DNA from: Pseudomonadota bacterium
Lineage (GTDB): Archaea > Thermoplasmatota > SW-10-69-26 > JACQPN01 > JAJPHT01
Direction: 5' to 3'
DNA length: 62,286 bases
Assembly (NCBI GenBank): GCA_021325135.1
Contig: JAJPHT010000012.1
Location: 1 to 62,286 of the forward strand
The position numbers and the translations under genes were made by a program. The notes under the pieces are model-generated. The model saw only the letters and a list, made by a program, of their open reading frames with translations. It was not told where the DNA came from and made no database searches. The first letter of the stretch is position 1, and every line of letters begins with the position of its first letter. Of this stretch, positions 8,673-15,051 are shown one piece after another.

Positions 8673-8823
8673 CAGCCCAAGTTTTGATCCTATCTTGACT
8701 TCAAAAGTTGGGCTGCAATCCATCATCAGGCACCCACCGACGCACGTTCAGTCCTCTACTTGCTGAAAGCAATAGTAGAGGACTAGTAACGTGGTCGGCT
8801 GGGTGGAACGCCTCTGAGGGATC
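8673..8823. repeat. Structured element A: stem-loop plus long rod hairpin, copy of element B
   Basis: Part one is a 15-position stem (8673-8687 with 8701-8715, one mismatch) whose 13-nt loop ends in CTTGACT. After 15 nt, part two spans 8731-8805 and folds into a rod of about 32 bp: CACCCA, CCGAC, CACGTT, an 11-bp stem, a 2-nt bulge, a 4-bp stem and a GAA loop. The block from 8783 to 8823 (ACTAGTAACGTGGTCGGC and onward) is nearly identical to that of element B at 11667-11706. Stems differ from B by compensating changes, so the structure is conserved, not the sequence. Confidence 0.75.
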
Positions 8824-9190
8824 GCTGCCCGTCCCCAACGCAGCCCCGACAGGCCGACCCCATGCGAAGCCAGCGGACGCACGCGCAGCATCGGAAGCGC
8901 GAAGCGCCAGGATCGCGCAGGCGCCACGCTCGATGCCTCGCGGCTCCCGCCCGCCGCGCTCGCGCCGGATCGCGCCTTGTGCGCGCTCCCGGACGGCTTC
9001 TCCATGATCCCCGCGCCCCGCTGCGTCGGCGTCGTCGTGACGATCTACGCGACCCCGCCCGCGCGCTCGACCCCGCCCGCTGTGAAGGGCGGCTCGCCCG
9101 TGTTGTGGGCGAAAGTGAACGCCGACCTCGCCACCAGAGCGCCGTCCCGAGTGCAACCCTTCACGTCATCCTCTGGCCTTTGGCGTGCCG
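8824..9190. other. Stretch with only weak coding signs
   Basis: One plus-strand frame opening at 8977 (or ATG 9004) gives about 60 plausible residues including VVVTIYATPPARSTPP, then runs into Arg/Pro-rich sequence. A similar peptide, ATIYATTQPALCSTPP, is read after element B near 12007. The shared fragment suggests related decayed or very small genes following each structured element, but no clean start-stop pair is visible. Confidence 0.35.
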
Positions 9191-9328
9191 ATGGTCGAGT
9201 TCCTGCCCGTGCGCGTCGGACTCCTGGCCGGCGGCGCCCTGGGCGGTGTCGTCGCGCGCCGCATCGCCCTCCGGGTCCGCCTCCGCCTACGCCTGGAGGT
9301 CGAGGCCGGCGACCCGCCGCCCCCGTGA
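9191..9328 (+). CDS. Possible 45-residue membrane protein
   Basis: ATG to TGA encodes MVEFLPVRVGLLAGGALGGV followed by an Arg-rich stretch and an acidic, Pro-rich end. A single short hydrophobic helix with a positive flank is typical of tiny membrane proteins of mobile elements. No ribosome site or TATA box is clear. Support is codon use and topology only. Confidence 0.35.
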   Translation: MVEFLPVRVGLLAGGALGGVVARRIALRVRLRLRLEVEAGDPPPP

Positions 9329-9340
9329 TCGCGCCGGCAC

Positions 9341-9464
9341 CCGACCTCTTCGCCCGCGCCATCTTGACTTGGGAAGAGTCGGCAACGCGATTCACGCCCG
9401 CCGCGGACGAATAGGCGCCCCCTATACGCTCCCCTTACCAAAGGGAGCGTATATGGGAGGCGCC
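9341..9464. repeat. Structured element C: stem-loop plus rod hairpin
   Basis: The first stem pairs 9341-9351 with 9373-9382 (10 bp, one bulged C) with CATCTTGACT in its loop. The second pairs GGCGCC at 9414-9419 with 9459-9464 and continues into CCC/GGG and an 11-bp stem (9423-9433 with 9443-9453), about 20 bp in all. The order and TTGACT loop match elements A, B and D, although the stem sequences are unrelated. Confidence 0.6.
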
Positions 9465-9552
9465 ACTTCCGTGACGCGGCGGACCGACCGTCGAAGCGCT
9501 GGGCCATGACTCGCCTCCTCTGCCGACTCATCCCCCCGCCCCGCCTTCTCTC

Positions 9553-9601
9553 CTCGACGCCTCCGCGCGGCATGGTTCACCGAAACCCATGATATTGGAC
9601 C
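9553..9601 (+). promoter_or_regulatory. Repeated leaderless promoter, copy 1
   Basis: This 49-bp segment recurs at 10255-10301 with only a few differences. It contains GAAACCCATGATATTGGAC, where GAAAC could be a BRE and GATATTGG a TATA box. The ATG at 9620 lies 29 nt after the start of GATATTGG, exactly as in the second copy. That fixed spacing suggests transcription starting at or beside the start codon. Confidence 0.6.
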
Positions 9602-9619
9602 TCGACGTACCGGCTTGCC

Positions 9620-10243
9620 ATGCGTCGAGTCCAGCGCCGAACGCTCAGGCAAGACGAGCGCGTGCGCGAAGCCTACACGCGCGCTCCCAACGACTATGGC
9701 TTGGCGATCTACGCGGACCTTGGCACGCGCGCCCAGGCGCGCAACAGCCGCAAGCGCATGGGCCTCCCATCGCTCGCGCGCGCGCACCGTCCCCGCAACC
9801 AGAAGGAGCACGACGCGCGCCGCCGCCAGCTTGTCGAACACCCCGAGTGGTCGAGCGCCCAGCACGCCGAGGCGCGCGGCATCAGGCCCAGCGCGTGGCG
9901 TCAATGGCGCTGGCGCGAAGCCCACAAGCCTCTGACTACGCCGCCCACGGAGGCGCACGCCGCGAGCTGGGGCCAGCTCGTAGAGCAAGCCCTCCGCGCC
10001 GGCTACCTGCCCAGCCGCCGCACGCGCCTGCTCTGGTGGCGCCGCCGCCCACCCGTCGTGTTCCTGCTCCGCTTGGCGATGCTCCCGCCCCGCCTCGCCT
10101 GGATCGCGCCCCCGACCGCGCCGCCCGTGCTCCTCCGCGCGGACCTCGCCGCCGAGCTTGCACACCTCGCCACGCACGGCCTGAGCGCCGCGCTGGAGGA
10201 GCCCGACACCGACGCGGGGGCGATGCCCGCGAGCGTGATCTAG
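9620..10243 (+). CDS. Basic protein with probable helix-turn-helix segments
   Basis: The 207-residue product is Arg-rich. Residues about 10-50 and 66-100 look like two helix-turn-helix units; the second reads RRRQLVEHPEWSSAQHAEAR and on. A hydrophobic, Pro-rich segment follows at about 140-175. The duplicated promoter and matching start distance support the ATG at 9620. It may be a DNA-binding protein of the mobile element. I do not recognise a named family, and the hydrophobic part leaves room for another role. Confidence 0.5.
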   Translation: MRRVQRRTLRQDERVREAYTRAPNDYGLAIYADLGTRAQARNSRKRMGLPSLARAHRPRNQKEHDARRRQLVEHPEWSSAQHAEARGIRPSAWRQWRWREAHKPLTTPPTEAHAASWGQLVEQALRAGYLPSRRTRLLWWRRRPPVVFLLRLAMLPPRLAWIAPPTAPPVLLRADLAAELAHLATHGLSAALEEPDTDAGAMPASVI

Positions 10244-10254
10244 TCGCCCATGCC

Positions 10255-10301
10255 CTCGACGCTCGCGCGGCATGGTTGACCGTAACCCATGATATTGGAC
10301 C
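10255..10301 (+). promoter_or_regulatory. Repeated leaderless promoter, copy 2
   Basis: About 44 of 47 positions match copy 1, including CATGATATTGGACC. The next ATG, at 10320, has the same spacing as in copy 1. Two nearly identical promoters 700 bp apart point to a duplicated regulatory cassette. Confidence 0.6.
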
Positions 10302-10319
10302 ACGCCGTAGGCCAGGCGC

Positions 10320-10900
10320 ATGGACGTTCACCAGGCGCCCGCGCTCCTCCTCTCCCTCCTCGTCGGCTCCCTCGTCCTCGTCGCGCTCCTGGGCCTCCTG
10401 CCAGTCGGCCCCGCCCGCGCCGGTTGCCTTGCCGGTGAAGATCCCGACGACGATCCCCGCCGCCGTGCGCGTCACGATCCCGACGCACACGACGTGCGCG
10501 GACTCCGTCACGATCTGGACGGACTCGCGCTCTACGATCCGCCCCGCGCGCTTCTCCGCGGCGAGGATCGCCACGATCCCCACGAACACCGCCACGGGCC
10601 GGACGATCCGCGCCAGGATCACGACGAACCCCGCCGCGTTCGCCACGATCCCGACGCACGCGCCCACGATCCACACGACGAACCGCACGCGGTTCCCGTC
10701 AGAATCGAGCCCGATCCCGTCAGGAAGTACGATCCGACTCCGGCTGGATCGCACTTCGCTGCGTCGGAATCGAGTTCGATTCCGTCAGGAAGTGCGATCC
10801 CGGATCGCACTTTTGGATCGGACTCGACGCACCCGAAGCCGAGCCCTCGACGTGCCGCGCGCCTGTGGGCCTGGCTTGCGTCACGTTCGGCACACCCGCT
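10320..10900 (+). other. Start of a small membrane protein; coding frame unclear downstream
   Basis: From the ATG, about 46 residues form a clear membrane helix (LLLSLLVGSLVLVALLGLL) and then an Asp/His/Arg-rich tail with many DP and HDP units. After about 10440 the DNA carries repeated CACGATC units and three readings compete: this D/H-rich frame, a neighbouring plus frame with perfect GC third positions but Thr/Ile-rich residues, and a minus-strand hydrophobic frame. No stop ends the first frame for 2.3 kb, so I do not set an end. Frame shift, decay or a non-coding repeat are all possible. Confidence 0.35.
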
Positions 10901-11238
10901 CCGAAGGTTCAAGATGCCTCACGCGAACAAGGATGGCGGCGCTCGCCGCCTTCGACGCGGCGAGGACAACCACGCGCCGCCGGCCATGCCCGGCGCGCGG
11001 GGGCACACCGCCCGCGAGCATTCGGGCCGCGGGATGGGAGCCGGCACGGTTCTACCGCCGGCCTCGCCCACCCGCAAAGGCGGGTCCAACTTCCTCGCCC
11101 TCGTCTCGTCGGCTGCGATCCACGCCAAGGATCGTGACCAGTCCTTGCCGACGCTTCGGCCCTCCCCTAGCTCGCCCCATGTCTCACCCTCGACCGTCGC
11201 ACCCGCAACGCGCGCCTGCGAGCCTTCGCGCAAGCCCA
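10901..11238. other. Stretch with no supportable gene
   Basis: All frames give Arg/Pro/Ser-rich sequence with no motif, signal peptide or believable start. I see no strong hairpin in it. It separates the ambiguous coding zone from structured element D. Confidence 0.4.
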
Positions 11239-11360
11239 GGACCCGAGCTTGGCTCGTATTCTTGACTCCAACTCGGGTCCATTCTCATGGCAATTCGCGC
11301 CGTGGCCCCTTGCCGAATAGTAGAACCCTAGTGCTACTATTCGGACTGGGCCACGGACGC
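11239..11360. repeat. Structured element D: stem-loop plus rod hairpin
   Basis: The first stem pairs 11239-11252 with 11268-11280 (13 bp, one bulged C); its loop ends in TTCTTGACT. Sixteen nt later, GCG/CGC, CCGTGGCCC (11300-11308 with 11348-11356) and an 11-bp stem (11313-11323 with 11334-11344) make a 23-bp rod. The spacing and loop motif match elements A and B, while the arms differ completely. Confidence 0.65.
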
Positions 11361-11560
11361 AGCGATAATCCCACTGGAAACCGGAGCCCGAAACCAACCC
11401 ATGACCCACGGCCCGGACCCGATCTAGGCCGAGCGGAACCAAGATGCACAACCTCGCAGCGAACCGACCGCCGCATGGTCCTTCGCCGCGCCCCCGGCTT
11501 CCTCCTCACGATCTGCACCGCGATCCGGCGCACGCGCGCCGCCTGCTCTCGAAGCCCTCG

Positions 11561-11706
11561 GCCAACTTTGGGGCGCTATCCTGACTCCCCAAAGTTGGCA
11601 AACCCGAAAAAAGGCACCCGCCGTCCCACGTCGAGTATCCTACCTATCGAAGATAGTAGTAGGATACTAGTAACGTGGTCGGCAGGGTGGAACGCCTCTT
11701 CGGGAT
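11561..11706. repeat. Structured element B: stem-loop plus long rod hairpin, copy of element A
   Basis: A perfect 13-bp stem (11561-11573 with 11587-11599) has a 13-nt loop ending CCTGACT. After 15 nt a rod spans 11615-11689 with about 30 bp: CACCC, GCCG, CACGT, a 10-bp stem, a TA bulge, a 5-bp stem and a GAA loop. The block ACTAGTAACGTGGTCGGC and the following GGGTGGAACGCCTC match element A. The central stem has different base pairs in A and B yet pairs fully in both, direct evidence of compensating change. Confidence 0.75.
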
Positions 11707-11786
11707 CGACGCCACACCCAACACCACCCCCAACCTTCGGGCCGGTGCGGAAGCCGGAAGTAGTACCGGAACGCGACCCCGCCCCC

Positions 11787-12066
11787 GTGTCCTTCGCTCT
11801 CCTCGTCGCCACGATCCCCGCGGCCCCCTCGCCCGCCATCCTCGCCAAGCTCGCCGCCCTCCTGGGCCTCGCCCTGGTCGCCCTCGTCCTGCTCCCGCCC
11901 CGGCGCGAGCGCGACCGCGCGCCGCCCCACCAGGGCGACGACGCGCACGACGACGGCGGCGCGGAGGCGGCCCGCGTGCTGCACGAGGACCACGGCGCGC
12001 ACGTCGGCGCGACGATCTACGCGACGACACAACCCGCCTTGTGTTCGACGCCACCCACGCCAAGGC
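11787..12066 (+). other. Possible leaderless start of a small membrane protein
   Basis: The GTG at 11787 follows a TATA-like AAGTAGTAC (about 11756-11764) by 27 nt. It opens MSFALLVATIPAAPSPAILA, a membrane helix (LAALLGLALVALVLL), and an Arg/Asp/His-rich tail much like that at 10320. The frame stays open through later inverted repeats, so no honest end can be given. The pair suggests a small family of one-helix proteins with charged tails placed after the structured elements. Confidence 0.35.
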
Positions 12067-12108
12067 GGGGCCGGCGCCAGGACCCAGGCCAGGAAAATCT
12101 CTCTCTCC

Positions 12109-12147
12109 GCGCGCTCCTCCCCTTTCTTGACTCAATGGGTAGCGCGC
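12109..12147. repeat. Structured element E: short stem-loop with the TTGACT loop
   Basis: GCGCGCT (12109-12115) pairs with AGCGCGC (12141-12147). The 25-nt loop contains TTCTTGACTCAA and an inner CCC/GGG pairing. It is the weakest of the plus-orientation copies but carries the same loop word as elements A-D. Confidence 0.45.
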
Positions 12148-12213
12148 ACGACGACGCCTCCTCCGGCGCCGTCACCGTGACGGAGAGCCCGCGCTCCCGG
12201 CCCAAGCTGGGCC

Positions 12214-12388
12214 GCGCCCTCTCATGGACTGAAGAAAGAGTAGAGATTCAGCAAAAAAAGAAAAACCGCGCCGCCTCGGCCCGCGCCCAGGTGCCGGCTC
12301 CTGGCACCGGCTCCCGGCTCGTCCTGGGGCTCCAGAAGATGTGTGAGAGATGCGGAACGCTACTCTTTCTTCATTCCATGAGGCGCGC
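12214..12388. repeat. Inverted repeat of 23-bp arms around a 116-bp core
   Basis: CTCATGGACTGAAGAAAGAG and onward (12221-12243) is the reverse complement of 12360-12382 with one mismatch, and imperfect GCGC pairing extends both ends. The core has an A-rich run and a GTGCC/GGCAC hairpin near 12291-12307. Outside it, TTGACT (12127) and AGTCAA (12432) form an outer inverted pair, so the whole 12.1-12.45 kb block is roughly symmetric. It could be a small non-autonomous element, an origin, or a two-sided operator. Confidence 0.65.
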
Positions 12389-12422
12389 GAGCCATCATGC
12401 CTCCGCAGGATCGCCGCGCCGC

Positions 12423-12450
12423 CTCTCATGGAGTCAAGACAAGGGGAGAG
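12423..12450. repeat. Structured element F: reverse-orientation copy of the loop motif
   Basis: CTCTC (12423-12427) can pair with GAGAG (12446-12450) around ATGGAGTCAAGACAAGG. The stem is weak, but AGTCAAGA is the reverse complement of the TCTTGACT seen in elements A, C, D and E, and its flanks mirror element E. Confidence 0.4.
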
Positions 12451-12495
12451 CCCCACCCACGCACAAGCACGCCACGAGCTCTAGGCGCTGCGCCC

Positions 12496-12511
12496 TGGCA
12501 ACTAGTTGCCA
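12496..12511. promoter_or_regulatory. 16-bp perfect palindrome, likely operator
   Basis: TGGCAACTAGTTGCCA is a perfect dyad. It lies 30 nt upstream of a TATA-like TAATACT (about 12541-12547) and 57 nt before the start at 12568. That is a usual place for an archaeal operator or activator site controlling the short gene pair that follows. Confidence 0.5.
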
Positions 12512-12567
12512 AGCCGAAAGACCGCGGAACAGTACCCGGCTAATACTACCTGACCAACCAGGGAAGG

Positions 12568-12909
12568 ATGAGACTCCCCGCCTTCGCGCTCCTCGCGCTC
12601 GCGGCGATCCTCGCGCCCACCCGGAAGGAGGCCGGCGCCATGCTGGAGCCTGACGGCCTCTCCTCGATCCTGCCCGACGCCGAGGAGCGCCGCCGCTACC
12701 TCTCGACGCTCCACCGCCTGTCAATGGGGCACGTCACGCCTGCGCGCCTCGCGGAGCGCGCGAAGCTCATGCACCGCGCCGCCCAGGTCCGCGCCGCGCT
12801 GCGCGCTGACCCGCGCTTCACCCGCGTCCGCGAGCCCGCGGGCGGTCCCGAACGCTATGCGCTTCGGCCCGAGCACCGCCACGGGACGCGCCAGGAGGCG
12901 AAGGCGTGA
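12568..12909 (+). CDS. Small protein with winged-helix-like C-terminus
   Basis: The ATG at 12568 lies about 24 nt below TAATACT, fitting a leaderless start, and gives 113 residues. An internal ATG at 12640 with an AAGGAGG site nine nt upstream is a good second start, removing a hydrophobic lead. The C-terminal part (FTRVREPAGGPERYALRP) looks like the wing of a winged helix. It is coupled to the next gene. A DNA-binding role in the island is likely but unproven. Confidence 0.5.
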   Translation: MRLPAFALLALAAILAPTRKEAGAMLEPDGLSSILPDAEERRRYLSTLHRLSMGHVTPARLAERAKLMHRAAQVRAALRADPRFTRVREPAGGPERYALRPEHRHGTRQEAKA

Positions 12910-13082
12910 CGCGCTATCGTTTCGCCTTGTGGCCGCCCTCCGAAGCCTGGAGGAACGGCTACCTGTGGGGCGCCCCGCTCCCAACCTTCCGCGCGAAGTA
13001 CCCCGAGAAGGTCAAGGAACACGGCGCTCCCTTGCGCGTGTGGGACACGGACAACGACAAGAAGCAGGCCGAGGCGGACTAG
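12906..13082 (+). CDS. 58-residue protein of unknown function
   Basis: The GTG start overlaps the previous stop (GTGA), so the two are translationally coupled. The product starts MTRYRFALWPPSEAWRNGYL, is rich in aromatic residues, and ends in an acidic/lysine tail. Codon third positions are GC-biased as expected for a gene here. No family recognised. Its stop overlaps the end of a convergent small gene. Confidence 0.5.
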   Translation: MTRYRFALWPPSEAWRNGYLWGAPLPTFRAKYPEKVKEHGAPLRVWDTDNDKKQAEAD

Positions 13083-13282
13083 GCGCCGCGTCTCGTGGTA
13101 TGCGAGCGGGGATGGGACTTCCCGCCGCTGACTTGCGCTTTGCCGGTCTTTGCGTCCGTGTTCTTGCTGGCCGTCCGCTTCACAAAGTCGGCGTAGCTCT
13201 CCGGCTCGCTGAAGCCCTCTGCGTGGCTTGCGTAGCTTTCGGGGAAGCGCGAGGGGTCGCGCGAGCGGGACGCACGTCTCAT
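13079..13282 (-). CDS. Small basic protein, 67 residues
   Basis: The product is Ser/Arg/Lys-rich with a central segment PESYASHAEGFSEPESYADF, possibly an internal repeat of SYA units. It could bind nucleic acid. It converges on the 58-residue gene and heads the minus-strand side of the island end. No family recognised. Confidence 0.4.
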   Translation of the reverse strand: MRRASRSRDPSRFPESYASHAEGFSEPESYADFVKRTASKNTDAKTGKAQVSGGKSHPRSHTTRRGA

Positions 13283-13369
13283 CTTGGGTCCCTATGGGTC
13301 GTCCACGCAGTTCAACAACATGGACGCCGGGCGCAAGCTTGCCTAGGTGCGGTCGGCCCTGTGGGGCGC

Positions 13370-13639
13370 TTAGGGCTTCTGGACGCTCCAGCCTTCACCC
13401 TTCTCGCGGGGGGCTTGCAAGATGCCAAGGACGCTGCCTTCGGGGTCCGTCACGGCCCAGGCTCCCCCCTTCGCGGGAGCCCACACGAGGCGAGCCAAGG
13501 CGGGCTCATGCGGCGAGCGTGAGAAGGGCGCCCCGTTGAGGAGGTCCGCCGCGGTGCGCGCGTCCATCTCCGCTTTCGTGAAGGCGGCGGCGATCTGGTG
13601 CAGCCGTTCGTTGACCAAACGATGCGCCGGAGCCTCCAT
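13370..13639 (-). CDS. 89-residue protein of unknown function
   Basis: From the ATG at 13639 the product begins MEAPAHRLVNERLHQIAAAF, is mostly helical in its first half, and ends with a compact stretch containing WAVTDPEGSVLGIL, which looks like a small beta hairpin. Longer upstream reading is Pro/Gly/Arg-rich and unlikely. It lies downstream of the recombinase on the same strand after a 242-bp gap that holds no convincing gene. Confidence 0.45.
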   Translation of the reverse strand: MEAPAHRLVNERLHQIAAAFTKAEMDARTAADLLNGAPFSRSPHEPALARLVWAPAKGGAWAVTDPEGSVLGILQAPREKGEGWSVQKP

Positions 13640-13881
13640 AGGCGAGCCGCGAAGCAGGGCGGCCCCTCTTGATCCCATCGAACCTGCACCGCCCGCGAAG
13701 CCAAAAGCGCACGCGCCAAGGGCAAGGCTCGCGCCCGTTGAAGAGGAGGAGCCACCGCGTCCCTGTGTGGGAGGCCGGAGGCGCAAGACCCAAGAAGGAA
13801 GGCCACGGATGGCCTGCCCGGGCCGGGGTCTGAAGCCTCCTCGCACAACCTTCTTCCCCGGCCTCCTACTCCCTGCGCGAT

Positions 13882-15051
13882 CTAGACCGCGCCCGCCTTC
13901 ACCGCGCGCAGCAGGCCCGCCACCGTCTGCGCGGTGGCACGGCTTGGCATCGCCCGCTCCCAAATCTCACGCGCACCCACCACCGGCATACAGCGGTCGT
14001 ACCAATAGCGAACCTCGGGGATGCCCTCGACCTTGCCAAACTTCGTGTAGTGGCCTTGCGTCGTGTCGGGCGTGTTCTCGTTGCGGCTCAACAGCGAGTC
14101 GCCGCGCAGCACGGCCACGATATGCGAGGGGCAGCCGGAGGGCGCGGTGGGCCGCTTGCGCTTCAAGCAGCTGGTGAAGCTCCTGCGCGCCGTGTGCATC
14201 GTGATCTCCGTCTCGCGGTTCTTCACGGTCTTGGCAAGCGGGCTGTTGGCGACGATCCGCTTGATCCACTTGCCAAGCTGGTTCGCGGTAATGTGCCGGT
14301 TCTTGCCCTGCGGGCTCGGCATCAAGTAAGGGTTGCCGGGGTGGTCGCGCTTGTTGCGCTCGACCTTGAGCCGCAGGAAAAACTCTAGCTCCTCGTCAAA
14401 GTAGGCGCGCAGGTAGGTGCGGCGCGGGTGGGGATCAAGCTCGATGGTACGCGATTGCCAGTCGATCCGATCCATGCGGATTCCGGCAAACTCCTCTCGG
14501 CGCACGCCGAGCTTGAACGGGCCGAGGACGGTCAAGAAGTCGTCCAACGACTCGCAGCCAAGGAGGAGTTGCGCGACTTCGCCTTCATCGAGCGCGCGCA
14601 GGTCGGGATGCAGCGCGGCGCGGTTCTTGCGCTTGAACACGCGGATGAGCGGGAAGAACGGGTTCTGCGTGGCGAGGCCGCGCACGTCGCGCAGGTAGTT
14701 GAACAGGCTGCTTCCCTGGAGAATGTGAAGAAGGACGCTCGTGGCCTTCAACGCGCCCTTCTTCGTGCGGCCTTCGTAGTCCGCCGTGGGGAGCCACGAG
14801 ACGTAACGCTGCGCCTCGGTCCGGTCGATGCTCAGAAGGTGCAGCTTCTGGCGCTCGCAATACTCCACAAGATGCTTGCTCGTCTTGCGCCACGCCTTGA
14901 GCGTGTCCGACACGCATTCGACTTCCGCGACCTTGAGCCAGTCGTCCACAAGCTGACGGCTCGTGTATTGGCGCCGCGCTGCCTCCGCAAGCTTCGCTTG
15001 GTACTCGCGGTTAAGCTCCTCAATCGTGGCGATACCCCGCGCGTTCGCCAC
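13882..15051 (-). CDS. Tyrosine recombinase (integrase)
   Basis: This 389-residue protein has an N-terminal SAM-like DNA-binding part (about 30-130) and a C-terminal catalytic domain. The signature residues are visible: Arg184 or Arg185 in GVRREEF, HTAR at 286-289, His310 and nucleophile Tyr335 in GHYTKF. It cuts and rejoins DNA at an attachment site and probably mobilised the island. The GTG start follows the stop of the upstream gene with no gap. I see no integron-integrase insert. Tail residues 340-389 are longer than needed for catalysis. Confidence 0.85.
   Translation of the reverse strand: MANARGIATIEELNREYQAKLAEAARRQYTSRQLVDDWLKVAEVECVSDTLKAWRKTSKHLVEYCERQKLHLLSIDRTEAQRYVSWLPTADYEGRTKKGALKATSVLLHILQGSSLFNYLRDVRGLATQNPFFPLIRVFKRKNRAALHPDLRALDEGEVAQLLLGCESLDDFLTVLGPFKLGVRREEFAGIRMDRIDWQSRTIELDPHPRRTYLRAYFDEELEFFLRLKVERNKRDHPGNPYLMPSPQGKNRHITANQLGKWIKRIVANSPLAKTVKNRETEITMHTARRSFTSCLKRKRPTAPSGCPSHIVAVLRGDSLLSRNENTPDTTQGHYTKFGKVEGIPEVRYWYDRCMPVVGAREIWERAMPSRATAQTVAGLLRAVKAGAV

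Noticed and set aside
8673..8750. Hammerhead ribozyme or C/D box RNA on the minus strand of element A
   Set aside because: CTGATGA is present but the needed partner motifs and stems are missing, and element B does not keep it.
9936..10754. A minus-strand 272-residue hydrophobic protein
   Set aside because: Its GC third positions follow from the CACGATC repeats; its second half lies antisense to the better supported gene at 9620 and it lacks a promoter.
8731..11689. Rod hairpins as group II intron domain V
   Set aside because: The 10-11 bp stem, 2-nt bulge and GAA-type loop recall domain V, but the AGC triad is absent, the loop is a triloop, and no reverse transcriptase or other intron domains are present.
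8673..12450. Stem-loops as integron attC sites
   Set aside because: Arms such as GTTGGGC resemble the R-prime core, and a tyrosine recombinase is near. However the cores are not conserved among the elements, hairpins are short, most spacing does not enclose clean gene cassettes, and the recombinase shows no integron-specific segment.
10320..12653. A single 777-residue open frame
   Set aside because: It crosses four inverted repeats, has poor third-position GC after the first 46 codons, and its end overlaps a better gene in another frame.
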